DNA of 64,000 nt, from assembly GCF_016679925.1 (NCBI RefSeq), contig NZ_JAEQBW010000010.1, forward strand, positions 62,001 through 126,000. Reading direction: 5' to 3'. The notes under the pieces were generated by a model, which had not been told where the DNA came from, made no database searches, and saw only the letters and a list, made by a program, of their open reading frames with translations. Shown here in pieces: positions 28,530-37,209 of the stretch. The stretch's first letter is position 1. Each line of letters opens with the position of its first letter. The stretch comes from Marivirga aurantiaca (GTDB lineage Bacteria; Bacteroidota; Bacteroidia; Cytophagales; Cyclobacteriaceae). The position numbers and the translations under genes were made by a program.

Positions 28530-29945
28530 TTATTCATTCAACCAAAGTGAAGTATCCGCTCCTAAGCTGTGTAACCACTGTCTGTAATAGTACCTGTATT
28601 TCGATTGCAGCTCAATATATTTCAACCGCGCATCAACAAGGCTCATCTGACGGTAATTGATAAGGAAAATACTACTTTCACCCATCTCAAATTTTCTTAA
28701 TTCCGCAGTAAGCAATTGTTCATATTGCCTTACTACTTGTTGATACGTTTCCAATTGAGTGCTTATATTTTGAAAAGTATTTTCATACTGCCGGGCTTTA
28801 TTCAATATTTCCAGGCGTTTTTGTTGCACTTGCAAGTTGGCATTTTCAAATTTTAGCTCATTCAACCTCAAAGCACCTCTTTCTGAACGTAATAAAAGAG
28901 GAACACTAAAAGTGAGTCCCCAATTATAATTATCCAATCCTGCCACTTCACTTATATCATTGGCAGGATTTTGCAGGACATTATATTCCAGGTCTAATTT
29001 AGGTTTTAATTTTTCTCTTTTCAGCCTGCTATCTATCCGAATCATCTGCATTTTGAATTCGTAAGATCTTATCTCCGGATGATCTTGCACAAAAATGGGA
29101 AGGGTAGCCCTTAAGCTATCAATTTGATCTTCGGAAATAGTATTAACGTCTGACGGATAAAAATCTCCTTCCTCTAAAGGATTGCGTTCATCTCCCCAGA
29201 GGAAAGTGTACAAATTTAACCTTGCCGTTTCCAAATCATTATCTAACTGCTGATTTTGAATGGATAAGTTTTGTAGCTGGATAGAAGCTTCCAGTGTATC
29301 CACCGCGGGTTTATCTCCTTGCCTAAAAGCTATTTTGAAATTCTGAAAATTATCTGCAGCCAATTCTATGGCCTCCTCCACAACAATTTTCTGATATTTG
29401 TACTGCACCCATTGCCAATAATTTCGACTGGCTTGTAACATGACATCAATCAATAAAAGCCTTGCCTCATTTTCAAAATTTTGTCTTTCAATAAATGCTT
29501 GCTGAAGTGCGGCCCTGCGCTCATCTATTATTAATCCTTGAAGTACAGGTACAGAAACACCTGCATACCATAAGCCTTGAGGAGGAAGTGTTCTTTCCCG
29601 GCTAATATATTCACCTTCATTCCAATCGTACCCAGCCTGTACTTTAATTCCAGTACGGGTGGGCAAGGTAATACCTGAGTTGCTGTAAAGGTAATAATTA
29701 GTGCCATTGTAAAATTTCTGCTTATTCTTAGAGAATAAATAGGGATCAAATCCTCCCCTGGCCTGAAGTACAGCAAATTCTCCCATTTCCATTAAGTTCT
29801 GGGCCTGTTGAGCCATAGGGTGATTTTCCAAAACCAAGCGAAGGAATTGTTCCTCCGTTAGTTCCCCGGAAAGTTCCTGGGCCCGGGCTTTCTGATTACC
29901 TATAAAAATTATGGCACATAAGATAAGACAAAAGAAATTTCTCAT
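28530..29945 (-). CDS. TolC family outer-membrane efflux protein
   Basis: 471-aa outer-membrane channel. Signal peptide at residues 1-22 (LILCAIIFIGNQKARAQ), then two outer-membrane-efflux repeats with long helices: LTEEQFLRLVLENHPMAQQA, NFKIAFRQGDKPAVDTLEAS and QYEQLLTAELRKFEMGESSI. Overlaps the adaptor gene by 4 bp (ATGA), so it is the exit duct of the same tripartite exporter. Substrate unknown. Confidence 0.9.
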   Translation of the reverse strand: MRNFFCLILCAIIFIGNQKARAQELSGELTEEQFLRLVLENHPMAQQAQNLMEMGEFAVLQARGGFDPYLFSKNKQKFYNGTNYYLYSNSGITLPTRTGIKVQAGYDWNEGEYISRERTLPPQGLWYAGVSVPVLQGLIIDERRAALQQAFIERQNFENEARLLLIDVMLQASRNYWQWVQYKYQKIVVEEAIELAADNFQNFKIAFRQGDKPAVDTLEASIQLQNLSIQNQQLDNDLETARLNLYTFLWGDERNPLEEGDFYPSDVNTISEDQIDSLRATLPIFVQDHPEIRSYEFKMQMIRIDSRLKREKLKPKLDLEYNVLQNPANDISEVAGLDNYNWGLTFSVPLLLRSERGALRLNELKFENANLQVQQKRLEILNKARQYENTFQNISTQLETYQQVVRQYEQLLTAELRKFEMGESSIFLINYRQMSLVDARLKYIELQSKYRYYYRQWLHSLGADTSLWLNE

Positions 29946-31315
29946 TTTTTTTCCTTTCCTTTCTCTTCATATACTACATTATTATCCTCATTCTCAGGAT
30001 TATAATAATTAGGTGGAAAGCCATTAATTTGTCTCCAGATCTCATACCATATTGGCACATCATGCAATAATGCCAGGGTATTGGCTCCGCCTCCTACTCT
30101 AATTGCCTCAGGCCACTCCGGTTCTTCAGGATCTTGTTTTACCAACAGCCTGTACATCCCATTATCACTGATAAACCTATCTATAGCAACTACCTCTCCG
30201 CCAAATGTTCCATAAGAAATGTTGGGCCAGCCAGAAAATACAATAGTAGGCCAGCCATCAAAAATTATTCTTACATCATTTCCAACATGCATAAGGGGTA
30301 AATTCATTGGCTTCACATACATCTCCACAGCATACTCAATATTATCAGGCATTAATGTAATTAATGGTTCTCCTGCTTTTATGTTTTCCCCAATTCCCGT
30401 ACTTACCGCTTCAGTTATATAACCATCCTGAGGAGCTGTCACATAATAATAACCTGCCCTTACCTGGTAATTTGTCAACTGATTCTCAATTTTCACTACT
30501 TCCATTCTGGCATCCTGAAGGTTAGAGCGCGTGCTAAATTGCTCTGAATATGCTTTTTGTAATTTATCAGTATATTCATTGTATACGGAATTAAGTTCTA
30601 TCTGCGCATTCAGAAATTGGTTTTGACTACTTAAAAGCTTGCTTTCAGCACTGATTTTTTTTGCCAATGCTTCCTGTAACTTTAGCCTCCTGCTTTCCAG
30701 ATCCGTAAGGGATTTCAAACCCTCTTCATATAATTCTTCCTGCCTTTCAAGCTGTCGTTGAGCTATTTCAAGGTTAGTTATTGCAGCCTGATAGTCAATA
30801 CTGTCTGCCTGAATTTTTAATTCAGCCTGCCTTAAATAGTTTCTTGCTTGCTCTTGTTTGAGTCTTCTATTCTGTTCAATAGCCTTTATTTGGTTGTCCA
30901 ATGCTTTTATTTTGTCTTCATAAAAATCAAGCGATTGACGTTTTGCTGCTAATTGCTCCTGCGTACGTTCAATTAAACGCGGATCAAAATAAGATTCCTT
31001 TGTTTCAGAAATAAACAATAAACTATCTCCCTTTTTCACCTTTTGTCCTTCCTGAACAAACCATTCCTCTATTCTTCCATCAATTAATGAATTTAACTCT
31101 TGTGGCCTGTGGGAGGGAGATAAAGCAGTTACTTTCCCTTTACTTCTCACATTCTGGGTCCATGGAAGAAAGGAAATAAAGATAAAACTGACGAAAAGTG
31201 CTACTAACAAACGTTTCAACAATTTGTCAGGTTCGGTATCATCAAAAAGGCCAAATGAACGAAAGTCTTTCTCTTTAACTTTATTCCTAATAGAATATGG
31301 GCTGATATTAAGCAT
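29942..31315 (-). CDS. HlyD-family periplasmic adaptor subunit
   Basis: 457-aa membrane-fusion protein. One membrane segment near residues 34-51 (RLLVALFVSFIFISFLPW), a first half-lipoyl stretch (GRIEEWFVQEGQKVKKGDSL), a long coiled coil (about residues 115-275, rich in Gln, Glu and Leu), then APQDGYITEA and the beta-barrel domain. It bridges the inner-membrane ABC protein and the TolC-like channel. Overlaps the ABC gene by 8 bp and the TolC gene by 4 bp. The WPTIVFSGWPNISYGTFGG motif before the C-terminus is conserved in the adaptor subgroup, as far as I recall. Confidence 0.9.
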   Translation of the reverse strand: MLNISPYSIRNKVKEKDFRSFGLFDDTEPDKLLKRLLVALFVSFIFISFLPWTQNVRSKGKVTALSPSHRPQELNSLIDGRIEEWFVQEGQKVKKGDSLLFISETKESYFDPRLIERTQEQLAAKRQSLDFYEDKIKALDNQIKAIEQNRRLKQEQARNYLRQAELKIQADSIDYQAAITNLEIAQRQLERQEELYEEGLKSLTDLESRRLKLQEALAKKISAESKLLSSQNQFLNAQIELNSVYNEYTDKLQKAYSEQFSTRSNLQDARMEVVKIENQLTNYQVRAGYYYVTAPQDGYITEAVSTGIGENIKAGEPLITLMPDNIEYAVEMYVKPMNLPLMHVGNDVRIIFDGWPTIVFSGWPNISYGTFGGEVVAIDRFISDNGMYRLLVKQDPEEPEWPEAIRVGGGANTLALLHDVPIWYEIWRQINGFPPNYYNPENEDNNVVYEEKGKEKK

Positions 31316-33038
31316 TTTTACTTAAAGCTATTTCTTGAAACCAATTATGATTTTTAGCATCCAAACCTGGGATATCATATAACAATTTACCCTTCTCCAT
31401 TCCTATTACACGATCACATTTTTCTATCACATCCATATTATTACTTACTAATACAACTGTTTTCTTACTGTTTGTAAGATATTTGACAAAATCTAATTTC
31501 TCTTTATACGAAACCATACCAAATGCATCTTCCCAAAGTATAAGGGATTTATTACCTAAAATCCCTCTAGCCCATAACAACTGTTGTTTAGCTCTTTTGG
31601 GCAAGGTTTTATCACCAGGAAACAATATTTTCTGAAAACCTGAGGGTTCTGATTCCAGGTACTCGCTCAATCCGGTAACTTCACATGCTTCCTGTAATTC
31701 ATCGAAAGAAATTGATTCAACCCCCATACTTAAGTTTTCTGCTACAGTACCGTGAAAAATTCCTTCCGTTGACATACAATCACCTATTTTTTTACGCAAT
31801 TGCGTTAAATTGATATCTTGTAATGGAACCCCATTAAATGATATATTTCCCTCATAAAAATCAAACCACCCTGCCAATAATTGAAGTATAATAGTTTTAC
31901 CTGCATTGGAAGTACCGGTAAGGCAAATTTTCTCTCCCGGTTTTATATCAAGAGTAATATTATTAAGAAATTTATGCGTAGAACCATTCTGAGCCAAAGT
32001 TAAATTCTTTAATTTCACCTCTATCCCTTCTTCATCTACTTTAAAATCCCTATACCCAGTTGCCATATCTTCTAAAGGCAAATCGGTCACTACTGCCAAC
32101 TTATCGACTGAGGTAAGGATATCATAAATTGATTCTAGCGTAAAGATCATTTTCTCCACAGAATTAATGATAAGAATGATGATGATTTCAGCAGCCACAA
32201 ACTGACCAATATTCATTTGTTGCTGAAAAACCAACAGACCTCCAATCAGAAGCAAACCTGCGGTGACTACTGCTTTAAATATGATAAGCAGGTTATATTG
32301 ATTTTTTAACACATTAAAGTGAGAACGTCTGGCTTTAATGTAGGCTTCGGTATTCTCATCATTCTTCTCCAAAGGCAATTTTGAATCCGATGCCATTTTG
32401 AAGGTTTCTACATTTCGGGCCAACTCCTCCAGCCAATGAGCGGTAGCATATTTGTGGTGTGATTCAATAATACTTGTTTCAAGTCCTTTGGGAAAAGTAA
32501 ACCGAACAATTAGAAATATGAGTATCACTAAAAATATAGAGAACAATATAAAGAAAGGGTGGTAAAAAGAAATAAGCAATAAGCCAAAAACAATCTGGAA
32601 GAAGGCAGTTGTAAAATCAATTAGAATCTTTGATAAGCCTTTTTGTATGGAGGCAGTATCAAAAAAGCGATTAATTAATTCCGGCAAATAGGTTCCTTTT
32701 ATCTGGTCCAGTTTGAATTTTGGTATTCTGTAGGCAAATTCAAAAGAAGCACGTGTAAAAATCTTTTGTTGCAAAATTTCATTTATGGATAACTGCCTGA
32801 CTTGCAAGAACCCAAAAACAATTACTCCGATAATGACTAATGCAACTAGTACTATCCAGGAGGTGCTTACTTGTCCACCTAAAATAAGGTTGATGATAGC
32901 CTGAATGCCAAGCGGCAAAGTAAGGCTAACTAATCCAGCGAAAATTGCATAGATATAGATAGTTAATACAAGCTTCTTTTCAGGCTTTAGTAAAGCAATA
33001 AATCTTTTTAACGGATGAATGGATGTTTCTGAAGCCAT
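31308..33038 (-). CDS. ABC transporter with fused membrane domain and degenerate ATPase motifs
   Basis: 576-aa half-transporter: an exporter-type membrane domain with about six helices (residues 20-310), then a nucleotide-binding domain (about 335-576). The Walker A loop is present (GTSNAGKT near 374-381), but the signature LSGGQ is replaced by LPKRAKQQ, and the Walker B region reads SLILWEDAF instead of hhhhDEPT, leaving a Trp at the position of the Asp. There is no C39 peptidase domain. Forms the inner-membrane part of the export system with the overlapping HlyD and TolC genes. ATP hydrolysis may be weak or use an unusual geometry. Shares one base of TAATG with the tetR stop codon. Confidence 0.88.
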   Translation of the reverse strand: MASETSIHPLKRFIALLKPEKKLVLTIYIYAIFAGLVSLTLPLGIQAIINLILGGQVSTSWIVLVALVIIGVIVFGFLQVRQLSINEILQQKIFTRASFEFAYRIPKFKLDQIKGTYLPELINRFFDTASIQKGLSKILIDFTTAFFQIVFGLLLISFYHPFFILFSIFLVILIFLIVRFTFPKGLETSIIESHHKYATAHWLEELARNVETFKMASDSKLPLEKNDENTEAYIKARRSHFNVLKNQYNLLIIFKAVVTAGLLLIGGLLVFQQQMNIGQFVAAEIIIILIINSVEKMIFTLESIYDILTSVDKLAVVTDLPLEDMATGYRDFKVDEEGIEVKLKNLTLAQNGSTHKFLNNITLDIKPGEKICLTGTSNAGKTIILQLLAGWFDFYEGNISFNGVPLQDINLTQLRKKIGDCMSTEGIFHGTVAENLSMGVESISFDELQEACEVTGLSEYLESEPSGFQKILFPGDKTLPKRAKQQLLWARGILGNKSLILWEDAFGMVSYKEKLDFVKYLTNSKKTVVLVSNNMDVIEKCDRVIGMEKGKLLYDIPGLDAKNHNWFQEIALSKNA

Positions 33039-33733
33039 TATTTACCTTGTTGTTTCAAATTGTTATATATAATGTGAAAAAAAATATCTGCCAATTGATC
33101 GGAGTCCTTACTTACATCTGATAATGATGGCAAATGCCGGGCAAAATAATATTGATGTAATATACCTTCAATACAGGTAGAGACCAAAGTATGGGCGTGA
33201 GGATAATTGGGATCAATTTCGTGAACTATCTTAACAAGCCTTTTAACCACTGTTTTAAATGCCAGAAAAAAACCAGCTTTGTTTTCCTCATCAACTTCTT
33301 TAATTAAATAAGCTTTAGATGATTCGGAAATAACAATATTAATTAAACTTCGAAGCGAAAAAGAGATGTTTTCTCTTTCCGCTTTCTCGTTTTTAATAGG
33401 CTGACATATTATTTCAATTGCCTTTTTTAATTTAGAAGAAGAAGGCTCAATATTATTAGTGCCAAAAACTATTTTGTATTCAAGCCAGGCCCAATACCAG
33501 TTATAAAAATAAAGAAGTAGCTTATGTTTACTTTCAAAATACCGATAAATGGAGCTTTCCGTAGTCTTTAATTCTTTTGCTAATTTACGAAACGTAAAAT
33601 GCTCCATACCCAACTCATCAATCATCGTTAAAGATGTTGAAAGTATTTTTCTACCTAAATCTGATGATTCAGGGTCTTTTAGATAGATAAGGGGGTTCAC
33701 TTCAATTTTAATCGAAGATAATAAATCGCTCAT
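33038..33733 (-). CDS. TetR-family transcriptional regulator
   Basis: 231-aa repressor-type protein. The N-terminal helix-turn-helix lies at about residues 28-75 (ILSTSLTMIDELGMEHFT, FRKLAKELKTTESSIYRYFE). The ligand-binding C-terminal domain is not assignable to a known inducer. First gene of the export operon; its stop overlaps the ABC start codon by one base, so it is expected to control its own operon. Near-repeats TATTACTTTTAA and AATACTTTTAAA occur upstream of its start (33738-33775) and might be the operator. Confidence 0.9.
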   Translation of the reverse strand: MSDLLSSIKIEVNPLIYLKDPESSDLGRKILSTSLTMIDELGMEHFTFRKLAKELKTTESSIYRYFESKHKLLLYFYNWYWAWLEYKIVFGTNNIEPSSSKLKKAIEIICQPIKNEKAERENISFSLRSLINIVISESSKAYLIKEVDEENKAGFFLAFKTVVKRLVKIVHEIDPNYPHAHTLVSTCIEGILHQYYFARHLPSLSDVSKDSDQLADIFFHIIYNNLKQQGK

Positions 33734-33808
33734 TTTAAAAGTATTTCCTTCTTAATTAAAAGTAATACTATCAAAAACGATAATCCTTAAGAATTGTTCA
33801 TTTTTATT

Positions 33809-35221
33809 TTAAAAAATTTTATCAGGGTTAAGAATACCATTGGGATCAAACACTTTTTTAATACCTCTCATCAAATTAAGATTTACATCACCCAGAGCCA
33901 TTTGCATATAAGGTCTTTTAGCAATGCCTATTCCATGCTCCCCGGAAAGCGTACCTCCCAATGCTACTACTTCTTCAAAAATCTCACGTATGCCTTCATT
34001 TACTTCATTATTCCAGTAAGCATCACTCAGGTTTTCTTTCATGATATTGATATGAAGATTACCATCCCCTGCATGACCATAGCATACTGAATTAAATCCG
34101 TATTTAGCACCTACTTCTTTTATAAAAACTATTAATGCTGGCAAGTTTCCACGAGGTACCACTACATCCTCTGCCTTAGTAAGAGAATAGGCATTAACAG
34201 CCGGACTTACATTGCGCCTTAGTTTCCAAAGCTCATCCTTACGTGATTGGTTATCTGCAAATAAAATTTCCCCTGTATCAAAATCTTCCAAAACATTCAG
34301 GATCACTTCCGCTTCATTCATTAAAACTTCATCATCATTTCCATCGAGCTCAATGAGTAAATGTGCTTTAATGTTATCAGGCAATTCAATATTCACCTTC
34401 TGTCCCATATGTTCCAAAAGATATTTTTGAGTTTTCTCGATGGCATCCCTTTCCATAAATTCCATTCCTGAAGGAGATACTCCTGCTTTAAAGATGGCGG
34501 CTATAGCCCTGCAAGCTTCTTCATTACTGGTAAATGGTGCCAGAAGTGTTACATCTTTCTTGGGAAAAGGCCTTAATTTAAAAACTATTTTAGTCACAAT
34601 GCCCAAAGTACCTTCGCTGCCACACATTAACTGAGTAAGGTTATAACCTGTACTATTCTTTAGTACATTGGCACCTGTCCAGATAATCTCCCCGCTTGGC
34701 AAAACCACTTCCATATTGATTACATAATCCCGGGTAACGCCATACTTTACAGCTTTAGGACCGCCAGCATTTTCAGCCAGATTTCCACCTAAGAAACAGG
34801 TACCTTTGCTGGATGGATCAGGCGGATAAAATAATCCTTTTTCCTTTACTGCATTCTGGAAAACCTCAGTAATTACACCAGGCTCTACAGTGGCTTGCAG
34901 GTTTAATTCATCAATGGACAGTATGTTATTAAAACGCTCCATACTGATTACTACTCCATTTTTAGTAGGCAAAGCACCTCCGCTCAATCCTGTGCCTCCT
35001 CCACGTGGAGTAACCGGAATTAAGTGTTCATTACATTTTTTTAATATGTTGCTGATTTGTTCAGGAGTATGTGGTTTAACCACCAAATCTGGCATAAAAG
35101 AATAGTCTTCCGTCTCATCATGACCATACTTTAATTTGTCTACGTCCAATAAAAAGGCATTTTCTTTACCTACAATACTGGCTATTTCTTCAAAAATGCT
35201 TTGATTTGTAACAGATTCCAT
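33809..35221 (-). CDS. FAD-binding oxidoreductase, GlcD / D-lactate dehydrogenase type
   Basis: 470-aa flavoprotein of the VAO/PCMH family. The N-terminal FAD domain contains the pyrophosphate loop RGGGTGLSGGALP, and NLAENAGGPKAVKYG. The C-terminal FAD-oxidase domain has the GHAGDGNLHINI motif and GTLSGEHGIGIAKR near the end. Such enzymes oxidise glycolate, D-lactate or other 2-hydroxy acids, with electrons passed to a quinone or a partner. The usual GlcE/GlcF partners are absent nearby, so a single-subunit D-2-hydroxyacid dehydrogenase is more likely. Divergent from the NlpC/P60 gene with about 19 bp between start codons. Confidence 0.92.
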   Translation of the reverse strand: MESVTNQSIFEEIASIVGKENAFLLDVDKLKYGHDETEDYSFMPDLVVKPHTPEQISNILKKCNEHLIPVTPRGGGTGLSGGALPTKNGVVISMERFNNILSIDELNLQATVEPGVITEVFQNAVKEKGLFYPPDPSSKGTCFLGGNLAENAGGPKAVKYGVTRDYVINMEVVLPSGEIIWTGANVLKNSTGYNLTQLMCGSEGTLGIVTKIVFKLRPFPKKDVTLLAPFTSNEEACRAIAAIFKAGVSPSGMEFMERDAIEKTQKYLLEHMGQKVNIELPDNIKAHLLIELDGNDDEVLMNEAEVILNVLEDFDTGEILFADNQSRKDELWKLRRNVSPAVNAYSLTKAEDVVVPRGNLPALIVFIKEVGAKYGFNSVCYGHAGDGNLHINIMKENLSDAYWNNEVNEGIREIFEEVVALGGTLSGEHGIGIAKRPYMQMALGDVNLNLMRGIKKVFDPNGILNPDKIF

Positions 35222-35240
35222 TTGAATGCTTCGTTAATTG

Positions 35241-35741
35241 ATGATGACACAACACAAAAGTAGTAAATTATATTTCTTTCAATTATTAATTACAATTTTA
35301 GTACTCACCACCCTATCAAGTTGTATAACAAGCAAAAAAGCTAAAATCAGGGAGAGGAAATTAGACACTATAATTGCTACTTCAAGATCGTATATAGGTA
35401 CGCCCTACAAGTGGGGAGGGGTCAACCGATCAGGAATGGATTGTTCGGGCTTGCTTTATGTGAGTTTTAAATCAGCAGGGATGACAATTCCTCGCACATC
35501 AGCCGAACAAAGTAAAACCGGTGGCAAGGTAAAATTCAGAAAGTTAAAAAAAGGTGACCTGGTTTTCTTTGCCATGGGTAAAAGAAGAAGGAAAATCACC
35601 CATGTGGGCTTAGTAACTGAAGTAAGAAGCAAAAATGATGTACGATTTATCCATGCTTCTTCCAGCCTGGGAGTAATTGAAACAAATATTTATACTGATT
35701 ATTACACAAAAAAATTCAGGAAAGCCCGTAGATATTTTTAA
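35241..35741 (+). CDS. NlpC/P60 (C40) peptidoglycan hydrolase lipoprotein
   Basis: 166-aa exported peptidase predicted to cut the peptide stems of peptidoglycan. Lipoprotein signal with lipobox TTLSSC, then an NlpC/P60 domain: Cys nucleophile in MDCSGLLYVSF, catalytic His in KITHVGLVTEV and the polar third residue near FIHASSS. The YIGTPYKWGGVNRSG block before the Cys is typical. An in-frame TTG three bases upstream is rejected in favour of ATG at 35241; the next ATG at 35244 is equally possible. The gene precedes tRNA-Ala on the same strand. Confidence 0.92.
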   Translation: MMTQHKSSKLYFFQLLITILVLTTLSSCITSKKAKIRERKLDTIIATSRSYIGTPYKWGGVNRSGMDCSGLLYVSFKSAGMTIPRTSAEQSKTGGKVKFRKLKKGDLVFFAMGKRRRKITHVGLVTEVRSKNDVRFIHASSSLGVIETNIYTDYYTKKFRKARRYF

Positions 35742-35757
35742 GATTGGTTTTTTTTCA

Positions 35758-35765
35758 TAGATTTG
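35758..35765 (+). promoter_or_regulatory. -7 promoter element for tRNA-Ala (TAGATTTG)
   Basis: Exact TAnnTTTG match ending 14 bp before the mature tRNA 5' end. Confidence 0.6.
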
Positions 35766-35779
35766 CATGCCCAATTACC

Positions 35780-35853
35780 GGGGCATTAGCTCAGCTGGCT
35801 AGAGCGCTTCGCTGGCAGTGAAGAGGTCATCGGTTCGACTCCGATATGCTCCA
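35780..35853 (+). tRNA. tRNA-Ala (anticodon GGC)
   Basis: 74-nt cloverleaf: acceptor GGGGCAT pairs with ATGCTCC, D arm GCTC/GAGC, anticodon loop CTGGCAG (anticodon GGC) in stem CTTCG/TGAAG, T arm ATCGG-TTCGACT-CCGAT, discriminator A. CCA is not encoded. A promoter element lies upstream and a terminator follows. Confidence 0.97.
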
Positions 35854-35854
35854 C

Positions 35855-35884
35855 AAAGCCACCCAAACAGGGTGGCTTTTTTTG
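35855..35884 (+). terminator. Rho-independent terminator after tRNA-Ala
   Basis: AAAGCCACCC (35855-35864) pairs with GGGTGGCTTT (35870-35879), followed by more T residues. Confidence 0.9.
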
Positions 35885-35990
35885 TTTCATATTTCTTTAC
35901 GGCAATACTTTACCGATTTTGTAATTTAAAAGGTGTGTAGGGTGCTTTATTCATAAAACCAGCAATCTATTGCCGGAAATTTATTTTACT

Positions 35991-36043
35991 TGTTCACAAA
36001 AGCAGGGTGTTCACGTTACGTGAACAAATAAAATATGTGAACA
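35991..36043. repeat. Symmetric cluster of four TGTTCAC/GTGAACA sites
   Basis: Four identical 7-mers in mirror arrangement: TGTTCAC at 35991 and 36008, GTGAACA at 36020 and 36037. The gaps are 10, 5 and 10 bp, so the array is symmetric about 36017; the inner pair forms GTTCACGT-T-ACGTGAAC. It lies between the terminators of two convergent tRNA genes, away from any protein promoter. Confidence 0.85.
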
Positions 36044-36066
36044 AACTATTAAATCATAGCTCATAA

Positions 36067-36098
36067 AAAAACCCTGACAGTTTTCACTATCAGGGTTT
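36067..36098 (-). terminator. Rho-independent terminator after tRNA-Ser
   Basis: AAACCCTGA (36069-36077) pairs with TCAGGGTTT (36090-36098). On the minus strand a run of T follows the stem. Confidence 0.88.
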
Positions 36099-36106
36099 GA
36101 ATCTTG

Positions 36107-36191
36107 CAGAGGAGGAGGGATTCGAACCCCCGGTACCTCGCGGTACATTGGTTTTCAAGACCAACGCGATCGACCACTCTGCCACTCCTCT
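36107..36191 (-). tRNA. tRNA-Ser (anticodon TGA)
   Basis: 85-nt class II tRNA. Acceptor AGAGGAG/CTCCTCT, D arm, anticodon loop CTTGAAA (anticodon TGA) in stem TTGGT/ACCAA, a normal-size variable arm (TACCGCGAGGTA), T arm with TTCGAAT loop, discriminator G, no encoded CCA. A useful contrast with the tRNA-like array at 43.4-44.0 kb, whose variable arms are several times longer. Confidence 0.96.
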
Positions 36192-36228
36192 ATAATCAAA
36201 ATCCGGAATCCTTTCCCGAATTGGAATG

Positions 36229-36236
36229 CAAATGTA
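36229..36236 (-). promoter_or_regulatory. -7 promoter element for tRNA-Ser (TACATTTG)
   Basis: Exact TAnnTTTG match on the minus strand, 38 bp before the tRNA 5' end. Confidence 0.6.
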
Positions 36237-36279
36237 GGCGAAATTTATTTCAGTGCAAATAAAAAGCGCAAAAAAAATA

Positions 36280-37209
36280 TCACTTCAGTGGCTTTCCTTT
36301 TTTGGCATGGTCCAGACTCACATTTAACTCCAGTCCTACAATCAGGAAAAGAGAGAGGAATGAAAACCAGATCATAAGAGCTATTAAGGCCCCAATCGAG
36401 CCATATAACTTATTGTACGTTCCGAAATTATTAATGTAAAATGAGAATCCGAATGAAGCTGCCAAACATAACAGAGTAGCTAAAATAGAACCGGGATTGA
36501 AAAAATGCCATTTTTCCTGTACTGCCGGAGCAATGTAGTATATTACTGAAATGGCAATCTGGAATAAGAAAAACACTACCAGAAACCTTAAAACAACAAA
36601 TAAATATATCTCGAAGGAATCGTTAAAGAGCCCCCAACTCTCCAGGTAGTTTATAGCTAATTGTGCAACAATCAATAAAATAATGGAAGTGAACAATACA
36701 AATGCCAACAGAAATGTAAGGGATAGAGCCACCAATTTTGACCTGAGAAAACTACGCCTTTCTTTTGTTCGGTAAGTTCGGTTAAATGCATTGATCAAAG
36801 CTGTAGTACCGTTGGTTGCAAAGTACAAAGCAAAAATAAAACCCACTGAAAGCAATCCTCCCCTGGATTTTGACAGAATATCCTCTATGGTTGTTTCTGC
36901 TTCAGCATAAATGGAAGCCGGCATAGTGCTTTCCAACAATGTCATCACTTCTTCCGTAAGGTTCTCTATAGGCAGTTCCGGAATTAAGGTGAAGAGGAAA
37001 ATAATGGCCGGGAAAATCGCCAGTGTAAAATGAAAAGCCACATTATTAGCTCTTTCAATAATGTTCTGATCCCTTAACTCTTCCCCGAAAATTTGAAACA
37101 ATTTAAAATAAGATACGCCACTTGTCTTTAGCTTTTTTCTCTTCAGAAAGTGAATGAAGTCTCTTAGAAAAGGAATGGACAATATGATTCGTAAGTATTT
37201 ATACTTCAT
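36280..37209 (-). CDS. YihY/BrkB family inner-membrane protein
   Basis: 310-aa frame, here started at ATG 37209 (309 aa) rather than the adjacent TTG. Six predicted membrane segments with family blocks NNVAFHFTLAIFPAIIFLFTLIP, ATNGTTALINAFNRTYRTKERR and YNKLYGSIGALIALMIWFSFLS (quoted in part). YihY/BrkB proteins were once called ribonuclease BN by mistake; their function is unknown, possibly transport. Overlaps the upstream thioesterase gene by 11 bp, so the two are translationally coupled. Confidence 0.88.
   Translation of the reverse strand: MKYKYLRIILSIPFLRDFIHFLKRKKLKTSGVSYFKLFQIFGEELRDQNIIERANNVAFHFTLAIFPAIIFLFTLIPELPIENLTEEVMTLLESTMPASIYAEAETTIEDILSKSRGGLLSVGFIFALYFATNGTTALINAFNRTYRTKERRSFLRSKLVALSLTFLLAFVLFTSIILLIVAQLAINYLESWGLFNDSFEIYLFVVLRFLVVFFLFQIAISVIYYIAPAVQEKWHFFNPGSILATLLCLAASFGFSFYINNFGTYNKLYGSIGALIALMIWFSFLSLFLIVGLELNVSLDHAKKGKPLK

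Noticed and set aside
26596-33038. Lasso-peptide type cluster (asparagine synthase homologue plus ABC exporter)
   Set aside because: The AsnB protein has an intact N-terminal glutaminase Cys and full synthetase length, and no precursor peptide or B-type peptidase gene is present.
36008-36026. Canonical parS site
   Set aside because: TGTTCAC-GTTAC-GTGAACA differs from the parS consensus in its centre; kept instead as an unexplained symmetric array.
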